Below are positions 1-7,992 of a DNA stretch of 64,000 bases, piece after piece. The DNA comes from Chryseobacterium cucumeris. Lineage in GTDB: Bacteria > Bacteroidota > Bacteroidia > Flavobacteriales > Weeksellaceae. Made by a program: the position numbers and the translations under genes. The notes under the pieces are model-generated. The model ran no database searches. It was not told where the DNA came from and saw nothing but the letters and a program-made list of their open reading frames with translations. The stretch is taken from NCBI RefSeq assembly GCF_001593385.1, contig NZ_LUVZ01000001.1, positions 682,001 to 746,000 of the forward strand. The letters run 5' to 3'. Each line of letters starts with the position of its first letter. Positions within the stretch are counted from its first letter, which is position 1.

Positions 1-116
1 TGAATGGTTATTATAAAGTTTAAAATTACTTTTACTGGAAAACGGTTAATCTTTCCATATCGTAAAATGTGTCGTAACCTGTATGCCAATCGTTACAGAA
101 TGTATTTGAGGCCAAT

Positions 117-144
117 AAAAAAGCCATCCTTTCGGACAGCTTTT
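117..144 (-). terminator. Intrinsic terminator after the PPIase operon
   Basis: On the minus strand an AAAGC..GTCC stem closes on a GAAA loop and pairs with GGA..GGCTTT, followed by a run of T. It lies about 20 bases after the stop of the cyclophilin/FKBP gene and fits as the end of the gldI-PPIase transcript. The first 116 bases show no gene I can support. Confidence 0.75.
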
Positions 145-165
145 GATACTATTTTGAAGATTCAA

Positions 166-1281
166 TTATTTTACTTTTACAAGCTCAACATCGAAAACCA
201 ACCATGAGTTTGGCGGGATCACTCCTCCTGCTCCTCTTTCTCCGTAAGCCATTGCAGGCGGGATCAATAATGTAGCAGTTTCACCTTCTTTCAATAACAG
301 GATACCTTCATCCCATCCTTTGATTACTCTTCCCATTCCGATTGGAATTTCGATAGGTTCGTTTCTCTTGAATGAAGAATCAAACTCAGTTCCGTCTACC
401 AGTTTACCTGCATAGTGTACAGATACATTGTCACCAGCTTTTGGCGCTTTACCGTCAGCTGTTTTTGTAATTTTATAGTAAAGGCCTGATTCAGTTTTTT
501 GCATACCAGCTTTCAGGTTTTCAACCAATTTCTCCTGGTTAGCTTTGAATTCTTCTTCTCTTTTTTTCTTTTCAGCTTCTTCTTTAGCGATGAAAGCTTT
601 ATTGTTTTCTGCGATTTTAGCCTTTCCTTCATTGAAAGTTTTAGCTGCATCATAGTGCTTGTACTCATCACCTTTGCTGAAAACAGAAACTTTTTCTAAA
701 ACGATATCTGTTTTAGGTTTGTCCTGAGCTCCTTTTTCAACGTTCGCAATCGCATCAATTACCTCACTTCCTTTTACCACTTTTCCGAAGATCGTATGTC
801 TTCCATCTAACCAAGGTGTAGCTACTTCAGTAATAAAGAATTGAGAACCGTTGGTATTTGGTCCTGAATTCGCCATAGAAAGAATACCTTTCCCTGTGTG
901 TTTAAGGTCGTTTCTTTCGTCTTCGAATTTATACCCAGGATCTCCCATTCCTGTTCCCTGAGGATCACCTCCCTGGATCATGAAATCTTTGATTACTCTG
1001 TGGAAAATAGTTCCGTCATAGTAAGGAACTCCTTTAGCCTTAGCTTTGTTGTCGATTTTCCCTTCTGCAAGACCGATAAAGTTGGCTACAGTTACTGGTG
1101 CTTTCTTGTCCTCAAACTTCACAATCATGTTACCTTTTGTGGTTTGAAGATTGGCATAAAGTCCGTCATTAAGACCTTCGTAAGTTTCTTTGTCTACGTT
1201 CATTTTTTTATAAATTGGGGTACAACTCATCAGCGAAATACTTGCCGCTGCCAGAATTATATTCTTGTTAAACAATTTCAT
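166..1281 (-). CDS. Lipoprotein peptidyl-prolyl isomerase, cyclophilin + FKBP fusion
   Basis: This is a predicted envelope lipoprotein that catalyses cis-trans isomerisation of prolyl bonds, with two unrelated PPIase domains in one chain. The signal peptide ends in a lipobox (SLMSC, Cys20). Residues about 40-205 are a cyclophilin domain (FHRVIKDFMIQGGDPQGTG, GSQFFIT). Residues about 205-265 are a charged Lys/Glu-rich helical linker. Residues about 265-371 are an FKBP domain (VSVHYAGKLVDGTEFDSS, VIKGWDEG, IPPAMAYGERG). It starts 4 bases after the stop of gldI, so the two are almost certainly co-transcribed. The fusion recurs in Flavobacteriia. A role in folding exported or gliding proteins is inferred from the gldI linkage only. 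Confidence 0.93.
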   Translation of the reverse strand: MKLFNKNIILAAASISLMSCTPIYKKMNVDKETYEGLNDGLYANLQTTKGNMIVKFEDKKAPVTVANFIGLAEGKIDNKAKAKGVPYYDGTIFHRVIKDFMIQGGDPQGTGMGDPGYKFEDERNDLKHTGKGILSMANSGPNTNGSQFFITEVATPWLDGRHTIFGKVVKGSEVIDAIANVEKGAQDKPKTDIVLEKVSVFSKGDEYKHYDAAKTFNEGKAKIAENNKAFIAKEEAEKKKREEEFKANQEKLVENLKAGMQKTESGLYYKITKTADGKAPKAGDNVSVHYAGKLVDGTEFDSSFKRNEPIEIPIGMGRVIKGWDEGILLLKEGETATLLIPPAMAYGERGAGGVIPPNSWLVFDVELVKVK

Positions 1282-1285
1282 GTAT

Positions 1286-1798
1286 TTATAAAGCTTTTAA
1301 TTTTATGATTAATGGAATGTCGTTGTCTATTTTCTTTTCGTCTCCGTAAGTTCCGTAGGCCAAAGAAGACGGTACCAAAAGTGTTACTTCCTCTCCATCA
1401 TGTATAAAACGCAAAGCGTTTTCCACTGCTCTCAGTTCATCAAAGTGTCCGAATCTGGCATCTCTTCTTTCAAAAGGCTGATCGTAGATTTTCGTCTGAT
1501 CAAAATCATACAGATCATAAGAATAGGAAATTGTAGTTTCATCTTTCCTCCTTTCTCTTTGATCATAGCCTTCTACCGTTACCCAATAATTAAGCTGCGT
1601 TGGATAATACTTCACAGACTGACTGCTGATCCAATCCTGAATCTGCCCTCTTTCTATGACATTTAGATTTTTCATCCTGTTCTTAGAAACATCCAGATCT
1701 TTCTGGCTTAAAACCCCACCTACAGGGGGATGTGCCGTCTGTGCGTTTCTGTTACAGCTCAACAGGCTTATGGCTGATATGAAGAGTATTTTTTTCAT
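1286..1798 (-). CDS. gldI: Gliding motility-associated FKBP-type PPIase lipoprotein GldI
   Basis: This 170-residue lipoprotein has a short signal peptide with lipobox SLLSC (Cys15) and a C-terminal FKBP-like domain (EEVTLLVPSSLAYGTYGDEKKIDNDIP). Its length and middle region match GldI, a lipoprotein needed for gliding and the linked type IX secretion machinery in Flavobacterium johnsoniae. The N-terminal half is less conserved and lacks some canonical FKBP active-site residues, so catalysis is uncertain. It is the first gene of a two-gene minus-strand operon with the dual PPIase. Gliding cannot be inferred from one gene, because non-gliding relatives keep gld genes for protein secretion. Confidence 0.85.
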   Translation of the reverse strand: MKKILFISAISLLSCNRNAQTAHPPVGGVLSQKDLDVSKNRMKNLNVIERGQIQDWISSQSVKYYPTQLNYWVTVEGYDQRERRKDETTISYSYDLYDFDQTKIYDQPFERRDARFGHFDELRAVENALRFIHDGEEVTLLVPSSLAYGTYGDEKKIDNDIPLIIKLKAL

Positions 1799-1918
1799 AA
1801 ACTTTTGCGAAAATACACATTTCGGGAATCAATTACAAAACTTGACACAGAAATATGTGAATGTTGTAACGCATTGATCTTAGCCAAAAACTCTTCGTCT
1901 ATTTTACGTGAATAGGCA

Positions 1919-1955
1919 TATATGAAAAAGCCGGGAAAAACCCGGCTTTCATATC
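1919..1955. terminator. Strong bidirectional hairpin terminator downstream of ilvE
   Basis: A near-perfect palindrome: ATATGAAAAAGCCGGG, an A5 loop, then CCCGGCTTTCATAT. It sits 16 bases past the ilvE stop and ends in T-rich sequence on the minus strand. Confidence 0.85.
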
Positions 1956-1970
1956 GTTATATCAATAGTA

Positions 1971-3041
1971 TTATACTGTTTCCAATACGTGATCTACCAT
2001 TACTCTCCATCCGAACGGATCTTCAGACAAGTTGGTTTGTAAATCTACCAAATCTTTTTTAAGGATAGCCGCATAGCTTTCTTCATCAGATAATCTCGGA
2101 AGCGAAAGTTTTTCTCCCTGATATCCTAAAGCCTGGAATTGAGTGGTTACTACTGCTGTACCTACTCCCCATACTTCTTTAAGTTCACCGTTCTTTAAAG
2201 CTTCGATTACAGTTTTTACCGCAATCGGTTCAATTTTCACTTCGATACCTCTTTTCTTCGCTAACTGGATGAAGCTGTCTCTCGTTACTCCGTCAAGGAT
2301 TTTCTCAGATGTTGGCGGCGTATAGATCGTATCGTTGATTCTGACAAATACGTTCATTGTACCACTCTCTTCGAAATATTCGTGTGTAGCATCATCCGTC
2401 CAGATGATTTGCTCATACCCTTCTTCAATGGCCAACTGCGTAGGATAGAAAGAAGCCGCATAGTTACCTGCAGCCTTTGCAGAACCTACCCCTCCGTTTG
2501 CCGCTCTTGAATAGTGATCAGAGATCTTTACAGATACCGGTTCTGAATAATAACTCTGTGCCGGTGTTGCAACGATGGCAAACATATATTTATTAGCAAC
2601 TCTTGCTTTCAAAGCTTCCTCTGTAGCAAAAATCAAAGGTCTGATATAAAGCGACATTCCTTCCCCCTGTGGAATCCACTCTCTGTCAATATCTACCAAA
2701 GCTTTCAATCCGTCTAAAAACATTTCTTCAGTCACTTCCGGCATAGCAAGACGTTTCGCTGACTTGTTGATACGTTCAAAATTCTTTTCAGGCCTGAAAA
2801 GGAAAACCTGCCCGTCTTTGTCTTTATAGGCTTTCATACCTTCAAAACAAGCTTGTCCATAGTTTACTCCCATCATAGCAGGCGTAAATGGAATCGGACC
2901 GTAAGGAACTAATTTTACATCACCCCATTTTCCGTTTTCATACTCACAAATGATCATATGATCGATGAAAGTACTACCAAATGAAAAATTGTTAGGGTCA
3001 AATGTAGAAATTCTGGAGTTTTCAGTTTTTTGAATTATCAT
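1971..3041 (-). CDS. ilvE: Branched-chain amino acid aminotransferase
   Basis: A fold-type IV PLP enzyme that interconverts valine, leucine and isoleucine with their 2-oxo acids, using 2-oxoglutarate/glutamate, in the cytoplasm. The 356-residue length is that of the eukaryote-like BCAT II branch. Visible motifs are GVNYGQACFEGMKAY near the N terminus, the PLP-lysine segment GSAKAAGNYAAS (Lys189), and the cofactor-phosphate/substrate region EYFEESGTMNVF with GVTRDS. It is transcribed divergently from mnmD across an 85-base AT-rich gap with a TAAATTTG box on each strand. It is monocistronic, with a strong terminator after it. The identification is secure. Confidence 0.96.
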   Translation of the reverse strand: MIIQKTENSRISTFDPNNFSFGSTFIDHMIICEYENGKWGDVKLVPYGPIPFTPAMMGVNYGQACFEGMKAYKDKDGQVFLFRPEKNFERINKSAKRLAMPEVTEEMFLDGLKALVDIDREWIPQGEGMSLYIRPLIFATEEALKARVANKYMFAIVATPAQSYYSEPVSVKISDHYSRAANGGVGSAKAAGNYAASFYPTQLAIEEGYEQIIWTDDATHEYFEESGTMNVFVRINDTIYTPPTSEKILDGVTRDSFIQLAKKRGIEVKIEPIAVKTVIEALKNGELKEVWGVGTAVVTTQFQALGYQGEKLSLPRLSDEESYAAILKKDLVDLQTNLSEDPFGWRVMVDHVLETV

Positions 3042-3066
3042 TTTTTAAAATTTTTACGATGTTCTA

Positions 3067-3113
3067 CAAATTTAACATAATTTTCTAAATATAAAAATTT
3101 TAGAGTAAATTTG
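3067..3113. promoter_or_regulatory. Divergent promoter region, ilvE / mnmD
   Basis: Two copies of the Bacteroidota -7 type box TAnnTTTG point outward: TAAATTTG on the minus strand (3067-3074) toward ilvE, and TAAATTTG on the plus strand (3106-3113) toward mnmD. I see no good -33 TTG at the usual spacing for either, so this is a weak call. The plus-strand box would give mnmD a leader of only a few bases. Confidence 0.35.
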
Positions 3114-3126
3114 ACAAAAAATTAGC

Positions 3127-3801
3127 TTGAAAAGAGAGATTAAGACCACAAACGACGGAAGTAAAACATTGTTTATCAATGATTTAAACGAGAACTACCA
3201 TTCTCATCACGGAGCCCTGCAGGAAGCCGAACACGTGTTTATCAAAAATGGACTAAATTTAATAAATGATTGCGAAATTAATATTTTAGAACTCGGTTTT
3301 GGAACAGGTTTGAATGTTTTGGTAACAATTAATGAATATTTAAAAACTGACAAAAATCATGTCATCAATTATTTTTCGCTCGAAAAATACCCCATAAATG
3401 AATCCGAAGTTAAGGATTTGGCTTACTTTGAACTTTTTGATAACCCAGAGTTTAAAAATATTTATCAGAAAATTCATCTGGCAGATTGGGAAAAATCAGT
3501 AGAAATCATTAGTGGATTCAATTTAAAAAAGATAGAATGTGACTTTTTCGACCTGAAAGACATTGATCTGCCTAAAATTAATCTTGTTTACTTTGACTGT
3601 TTTGGAGCCAGAGTACAGCCAGACCTTTGGGAAAAGCCATTATTTGAACTCGTAGCTGACAAAATGGCCATTAACGGATTATTAACCACCTACTCTTCTA
3701 AAGGCAGTGTAAGAAGAATCCTTCAGGAACTGAATTTCAAGGTGGAGAAAAAACAGGGACCTCCGGGAAAAAGAGAGATGATTAATGCAATTAAATTGTA
3801 G
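3127..3801 (+). CDS. mnmD: tRNA 5-methylaminomethyl-2-thiouridine(34) methyltransferase
   Basis: This SAM-dependent enzyme (DUF752 family) methylates nm5s2U34 in the tRNA wobble position, the last step of mnm5s2U synthesis. It matches stand-alone MnmD rather than the MnmC fusion of Enterobacteria, because it has no FAD oxidase domain. The methyltransferase motif I is ILELGFGTGLNVL (about residues 57-69), and a C-terminal PPGKREM segment is typical of the family. The start is TTG at 3127; no in-frame ATG precedes it, and the reading begins with the conserved KREIKTTNDGSKTL region. It has a single-gene layout with a repeat-rich spacer downstream. Confidence 0.88.
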   Translation: MKREIKTTNDGSKTLFINDLNENYHSHHGALQEAEHVFIKNGLNLINDCEINILELGFGTGLNVLVTINEYLKTDKNHVINYFSLEKYPINESEVKDLAYFELFDNPEFKNIYQKIHLADWEKSVEIISGFNLKKIECDFFDLKDIDLPKINLVYFDCFGARVQPDLWEKPLFELVADKMAINGLLTTYSSKGSVRRILQELNFKVEKKQGPPGKREMINAIKL

Positions 3802-3803
3802 AA

Positions 3804-3958
3804 TGGAAGCTTGAGGAAGGAAGCTGAACGTTTACAGCGAATGCTTGATTTTTTTACTTTAAAATAATAATCAATATATAAAATACGTTGATTCAATATT
3901 ATTGGAAATAGATAGTATTAAACTTCCAGCTTCACGCTTCCAACTTCCGGCTTTTTCC
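3804..3958. repeat. Intergenic inverted repeat of GGAAG-rich arms
   Basis: The left arm (about 3804-3828) carries GGAAGCTT and GGAAGGAAGCTGAA. The right arm (about 3922-3953) carries the complementary CTTCCAGCTTC, GCTTCCAACTTCC. They flank about 100 bases of AT-rich DNA between mnmD and the NUDIX gene. This looks like a dispersed intergenic repeat. No coding potential is seen in it. Confidence 0.5.
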
Positions 3959-4005
3959 AACAAAATTCCTTACATTAGCTATACAAAATATTATACATTA
4001 TATAT

Positions 4006-4422
4006 ATGATAGATAAGATCAACATTAGAGTGTATGCGTGTGCGGTAAAAGATAAAAAAGTTCTGACTTTATTTGAAGAATATGCCGGCGAACCTTTAAT
4101 GAAATTTCCGGGTGGTGGATTGGAATGCGGTGAAGGAGTTCTTGAATGTCTGCACCGTGAGTTTGATGAAGAACTGAATGTGAAAATCAATGTGCTGGAA
4201 CATTTCTATACTCAGGAAAATTTTCTGGTATCGCGTTTCAGAGAAAACGAACAGCTTCTTACCATATATTATATAGTAGATATCGTTAACGAGGAAGACT
4301 TTATTATTCTGGATCCCTGTATTGAAAAAACAGAATGGATTGATATCGACAGACCGGACAATCCTTTTCCTCTTCCAATAGATAAAATTGTATTTGACAA
4401 ATTAAAAGAAAAATTCCTGTAA
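4006..4422 (+). CDS. NUDIX hydrolase
   Basis: A 138-residue cytosolic NUDIX-fold pyrophosphohydrolase. The NUDIX box is visible as GGGLECGEGVLECLHREFDEEL (read in two parts around GVLECLH), fitting Gx5Ex7REUxEExGU, with the metal-binding REFDEE. The substrate cannot be read from sequence: nucleoside diphosphate derivatives, capped nucleotides and sugar nucleotides are all possible. The start ATG at 4006 follows an AT-rich stretch. The stop codon lies inside a palindromic terminator shared with the convergent DUF4294 gene. Confidence 0.85.
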   Translation: MIDKINIRVYACAVKDKKVLTLFEEYAGEPLMKFPGGGLECGEGVLECLHREFDEELNVKINVLEHFYTQENFLVSRFRENEQLLTIYYIVDIVNEEDFIILDPCIEKTEWIDIDRPDNPFPLPIDKIVFDKLKEKFL

Positions 4423-4441
4423 GCATTCTTACAGGAATTTA
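4411..4441. terminator. Convergent terminator overlapping the NUDIX stop codon
   Basis: AAATTCCTGTAAG, a short CATT loop, then CTTACAGGAATTT. It forms a near-perfect stem with AT-rich ends, between two convergent genes. The TAA stop of the NUDIX gene lies in the left arm. Confidence 0.7.
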
Positions 4442-4443
4442 TA

Positions 4444-5148
4444 TTATTTCTTTACTTTAAAATCATTAGCTCCGGGATAAGGCTGCAGATAACCTGAGTT
4501 CCAGTTGGACTGCAGTAATGACTCTATAAATTCATCACTTCTGTTGGTGTGAGGATCATAACGCTCTTTCAAATCAATATCAGCCATTTTTCCTTTTACA
4601 TTCCACCAGAAAGCACTCCATCCACCTCTTAATTCTTTGATAATCTCAAATACATTTTTTCCGGTTGCCCTGTTCATCAGTTTTGCAAAAACCTGTCCTT
4701 CGGTAGTCGTAAGATCTCTCAATTGTTTTTCATATTGGTCAGCCAGTATATTCTGTCTTTCTCTTACAAACTTTCTTTTGGCTTTGCTGTCCAGATCATT
4801 CATATCTTTCTGGATATCTCTGTACTGCTGCAATGCAGTCACAAATAACGGATATACCCTGTACAGCTTTTTGTTGAGAAAATAATAGTAATTCTTATCC
4901 AGCTGGTTATTAAATCTCGGTTTATTCACTAAAACCAACTCATCCAATACGACTACAGGCTCTCCATTGATTTCATACACCTTAATCTTCTGCTGTTCAT
5001 CATAATAATATTTATTACCAAATTCATCCACTTTCAGAGATTCAGGCGGGTACTGATTGAGTGGTTTCGCCACTATCCCATCCTTCTGACCGAAAACACT
5101 TACTCCAAAAAAGAGAATAAAAAGGCAGATAATCTTACTAAAATTCAT
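4444..5148 (-). CDS. DUF4294 domain-containing secreted protein
   Basis: A 234-residue exported protein of unknown function, found mainly in Bacteroidota. I place the start at the ATG at 5148, because it opens with a clean signal peptide (hydrophobic core LFILFFGVSVFG then Q); the longer frame to 5184 adds 12 residues that would bury it. The mature protein is charged and rich in Tyr, Asp and Lys, with a mixed helical middle (QYRDIQKDMNDLDSKAKRKF) and a Trp-containing segment GGWSAFWWNVKGKMADIDLKE. It diverges from the M42 peptidase gene, whose start is only 51 bases away, so the two may share a control region. Confidence 0.8.
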   Translation of the reverse strand: MNFSKIICLFILFFGVSVFGQKDGIVAKPLNQYPPESLKVDEFGNKYYYDEQQKIKVYEINGEPVVVLDELVLVNKPRFNNQLDKNYYYFLNKKLYRVYPLFVTALQQYRDIQKDMNDLDSKAKRKFVRERQNILADQYEKQLRDLTTTEGQVFAKLMNRATGKNVFEIIKELRGGWSAFWWNVKGKMADIDLKERYDPHTNRSDEFIESLLQSNWNSGYLQPYPGANDFKVKK

Positions 5149-5199
5149 TATTTTTACACTTATAAGAAGAAAAATTAAACGCAAAAATCATTCCTTTTT

Positions 5200-6273
5200 A
5201 TGAAATTTGAAAAGAAATCTTTGAAATTTTTAGAGAAATATTTAAACACATCATCTCCAACAGGTTACGAACATAAAGGTCAGGAAGTCTGGATGGACTA
5301 CATCAGACCTTACGTAGATAAAATTGAAGTAGACCATTACGGAACCTGCTATGGGATCATCAATCCGGAAGCTGAATTCAAAGTAGTGATTGAAGCACAC
5401 GCTGATGAGATATCATGGTATGTAAATTATATTACAGATGACGGATTGATCTACGTCATCCGAAACGGAGGTTCTGATCAGACGATTGCTCCTTCAAAAG
5501 TTGTCCATATCCATGGTGAAAACGGAATTGTGAAAGGAGTGTTCGGATGGCCGGCTATTCATACAAGAACCAATCAGAATGAGCCTACGCCTAAAATTGA
5601 AAATATCTTCATCGACTGTGGTGCGACTTCTAAAAAAGAAGTGGAAGAAATGGGAATTTTTGTAGGTTGTATGATCACCTACCCGGATGAATTCTTTGAA
5701 ATGAACGACAGATATTTTGTCTGCAGAGCTCTGGACAACAGAATCGGCGGTTTCATGATTGCTGAAGTTGCCAGGCTGCTAAAAGAAAATAAAAAATCTA
5801 TACCGTTCGGACTTTATATTACCAATTCTGTACAGGAAGAAGTAGGTTTATATGGTGCAGACATGATTGCTGATACTATCAAACCAAATATTGCCATTGT
5901 AACGGATGTTACCCACGACACAACCACTCCAATGATTGAAAAGAAAAAAGAAGGAGATCAGAAATGTGGTGCCGGGCCGGTAGTATTCTTCGCACCAAGT
6001 GTTCACCACACCATCAGAGAATTAATTATTGACACCGCAAAGACCAAGAAAATACCATTCCAGAGAGCTGCAGCCAGCAGAGCAACCGGAACTGATACAG
6101 ATGCGTTCGCCCATTCCAACGGCGGCGTACCAAGTGCTTTAATTTCCTTACCTTTGCGTTATATGCATACTACGGTAGAAATGGTATCTAAGGAGGATGT
6201 AGGTAATGTCATCAAACTTATCTATGAAACAGTTCTTAAGATCAAGCCGGAAATGAAACTGAAGTATCATTAA
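5200..6273 (+). CDS. M42 family metallopeptidase (glutamyl aminopeptidase / endoglucanase M family)
   Basis: A cytosolic dinuclear metal aminopeptidase of the tetrahedral (TET) type, 357 residues. Metal and catalytic motifs of M42 are in order: EAHADEISW (His), ALDNRIGG (bridging Asp), NSVQEEVGLYGA (catalytic Glu and metal Glu), TDVTHD (Asp) and YMHTTVEMV (His). The Pro-rich MFI-like regions and the SPTGYE start are typical. Its substrate is peptide N termini; the older endoglucanase label for the family is misleading. It is followed after 5 bases by a small membrane protein gene, possibly co-transcribed. Confidence 0.93.
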   Translation: MKFEKKSLKFLEKYLNTSSPTGYEHKGQEVWMDYIRPYVDKIEVDHYGTCYGIINPEAEFKVVIEAHADEISWYVNYITDDGLIYVIRNGGSDQTIAPSKVVHIHGENGIVKGVFGWPAIHTRTNQNEPTPKIENIFIDCGATSKKEVEEMGIFVGCMITYPDEFFEMNDRYFVCRALDNRIGGFMIAEVARLLKENKKSIPFGLYITNSVQEEVGLYGADMIADTIKPNIAIVTDVTHDTTTPMIEKKKEGDQKCGAGPVVFFAPSVHHTIRELIIDTAKTKKIPFQRAAASRATGTDTDAFAHSNGGVPSALISLPLRYMHTTVEMVSKEDVGNVIKLIYETVLKIKPEMKLKYH

Positions 6274-6278
6274 TATAC

Positions 6279-6578
6279 ATGAAAAACGTCTTTTATCATC
6301 TGATCCGGAAACCAACTTTTATATCGGTTTTAACAGCTGTCTTTTTTAGTTACATCATCTTTTTAACTGTATATAAAATATTTGATCCTCCCAAAATAGG
6401 GTCGGCATACAATATGATTCTTGAGATGTTGTTAATTGTGAGCGTTGTACCTTTAGGATTATTTATAATTGACAGGTTATTGGTTATTAAAATTAATCAT
6501 ATCAAATTAACAATCATAGAAACTTTTATATTCGGGTGTTTTTCCCTGTATTATTTTTTAGTTGTTAATCCATTTTAA
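6279..6578 (+). CDS. Small hypothetical membrane protein
   Basis: A 99-residue protein of unknown function with about three hydrophobic helices: residues 15-32 (SVLTAVFFSYIIFLTVY), 47-66 (ILEMLLIVSVVPLGLFIID) and 78-96 (TIIETFIFGCFSLYYFLVV). It follows the M42 gene after 5 bases and precedes rpe by 35 bases, so it may be the middle gene of a short operon. I recognise no family motif. Confidence 0.65.
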   Translation: MKNVFYHLIRKPTFISVLTAVFFSYIIFLTVYKIFDPPKIGSAYNMILEMLLIVSVVPLGLFIIDRLLVIKINHIKLTIIETFIFGCFSLYYFLVVNPF

Positions 6579-6613
6579 AGAAAGAAATCTAAGTAAAAGT
6601 ATAAAAAGTAAAA

Positions 6614-7264
6614 ATGAAAACGAAGCTTATTGCTCCATCCCTATTATCGGCAGACTTTGGGAATCTGCAAAGAGACATTGAAATGCTGAATAATTCTCAG
6701 GCCGACTGGTTCCACATTGATGTCATGGACGGAAGATTTGTTCCTAACATTTCTTTTGGTTTTCCGGTAATGAAAACCGTTCAGCAGCATGCTAAAAAAT
6801 TTGTGGATGTTCACCTGATGATCGTGGAACCTGAAAAATATGTTGATGAATTCATCAATCATGGTGCTGATCTTGTTTCTGTTCATTATGAAGCATGTAC
6901 CCACCTTCACAGAACCATTCACCATATTCAAAGCAAAGGAGCAAAAGCAGGTGTTGTTTTAAATCCTTCTACTCCGGTATTAATGCTTGAAGATATTATT
7001 GCAGATGTAGATCTTGTATTGCTGATGAGTGTAAATCCAGGCTTTGGAGGACAGAAGTTCATCGAAAATACTTACAAAAAGATTGCAGAAACCAAGGATC
7101 TGATCTTAAGCAACAACTCTACAGCTCTTATAGAGGTAGACGGAGGAGTAAATCTTGATAACGCTTCTAAATTATTTGAAGCAGGTGCCGATGTTCTTGT
7201 TGCAGGAAATGCTGTTTTCTCAGCTGAAAGTCCGGAAAGAACCATTGAACTTTTAAAGATATAA
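6614..7264 (+). CDS. rpe: Ribulose-phosphate 3-epimerase
   Basis: This TIM-barrel enzyme of the pentose phosphate pathway interconverts ribulose 5-phosphate and xylulose 5-phosphate. The 216-residue length is normal. Key signatures are IAPSLLSADF at the N terminus, FHIDVMDGRFVPNISFG (metal His/Asp), VDVHLMI, LLMSVNPGFGGQ and the phosphate-binding EVDGGVN and AGNAVF segments. A clear terminator hairpin follows. The identification is secure. Confidence 0.96.
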   Translation: MKTKLIAPSLLSADFGNLQRDIEMLNNSQADWFHIDVMDGRFVPNISFGFPVMKTVQQHAKKFVDVHLMIVEPEKYVDEFINHGADLVSVHYEACTHLHRTIHHIQSKGAKAGVVLNPSTPVLMLEDIIADVDLVLLMSVNPGFGGQKFIENTYKKIAETKDLILSNNSTALIEVDGGVNLDNASKLFEAGADVLVAGNAVFSAESPERTIELLKI

Positions 7265-7284
7265 AAGGATCAAAATAATAAACA

Positions 7285-7308
7285 AAAGGCAGCCATTGGC
7301 TGCCTTTT
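7285..7308 (+). terminator. rpe terminator
   Basis: AAAGGCAGCC, ATT loop, GGCTGCCTTTT: a perfect GC-rich stem with a T run, 20 bases past the rpe stop. Confidence 0.85.
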
Positions 7309-7469
7309 CTCTTGTTTGGAAATTTAAGTTGTCTTGGTTATAATCTTTTTTTCAACTTATTTGAAAATGTTTAAAACTATCTTGCTAACAACACAAAGAT
7401 CTGAATAAAACCAGACGTACACATCGGTAGAAATACGTAATTTAATAGTAGGTATTTTCACTTAATCCA

Positions 7470-7961
7470 TTATAATTCTTTATTCCAGACACAGGCACAG
7501 ACCACAAAAATGATCGAAATAACTGAAAAGACCGTTCTGATATTATTCAGAAAATTCCATCTGTTTTCAAAATTTTCCCGCATCTGCCTGATCGTCTCTG
7601 CTGTAGAATTAGAGATATCAAACTTATCTAAGGCATCATTCATAGGAACATTTCCGGCAACAGTGACTCCGAAAACGCCAATCAGATAGGCAAGTGTAGC
7701 AAGAAGAAGAAAAATAAAAACAGGCTGCTGTCCGCGGAGCAAAAATGTAGATTAGGGAAGAAGAACCACCGTTCCCATAAAACTCATAAAGAATACAGGG
7801 TTCAGGATTTCCCTGTTGATATTCTGCATTGCGTTTAGGTATTCTGTATCAGAAAGTTTTCCCAGGCCGAGAACAACTGAGCATGAATAAGCATAGAAAA
7901 GTCCTCCTATCAGAGCAGTGAGGACAGCGGTAATGATCAATACTAATGTTGTCATTTTCAT
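7470..7961 (-). pseudogene. DUF1772 family membrane protein interrupted by an in-frame TAA
   Basis: Reading from the ATG at 7961 gives 69 residues with two hydrophobic segments ending VVLLP, then a TAA at 7752-7754 (codon 70). The same frame continues without any shift for 93 more codons (STFLLRGQQP..., hydrophobic LATLAYLIGVFGVTVAGNVPMN, and a last helix before WNKEL). Together they make a normal-length, four-helix DUF1772 (anthrone oxygenase-like) protein of about 163 residues; VTVAGNVPMND is a family hallmark. One base change (for example TTA to TAA) would explain it. It is the third gene of the MNIO operon, 31 bases after the DUF692 gene. It is either a recent nonsense mutation or a sequencing error. 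Confidence 0.8.
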
Positions 7962-7992
7962 ATATTTTGATTTTGGTTATCAGAGAATAGAA

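Noticed and set aside
7470..7961. DUF1772 halves as two separate genes, or stop-codon recoding
   Set aside because: Both parts are in one frame with a single TAA; TAA is not a selenocysteine or pyrrolysine codon, so a nonsense mutation or error is simpler.
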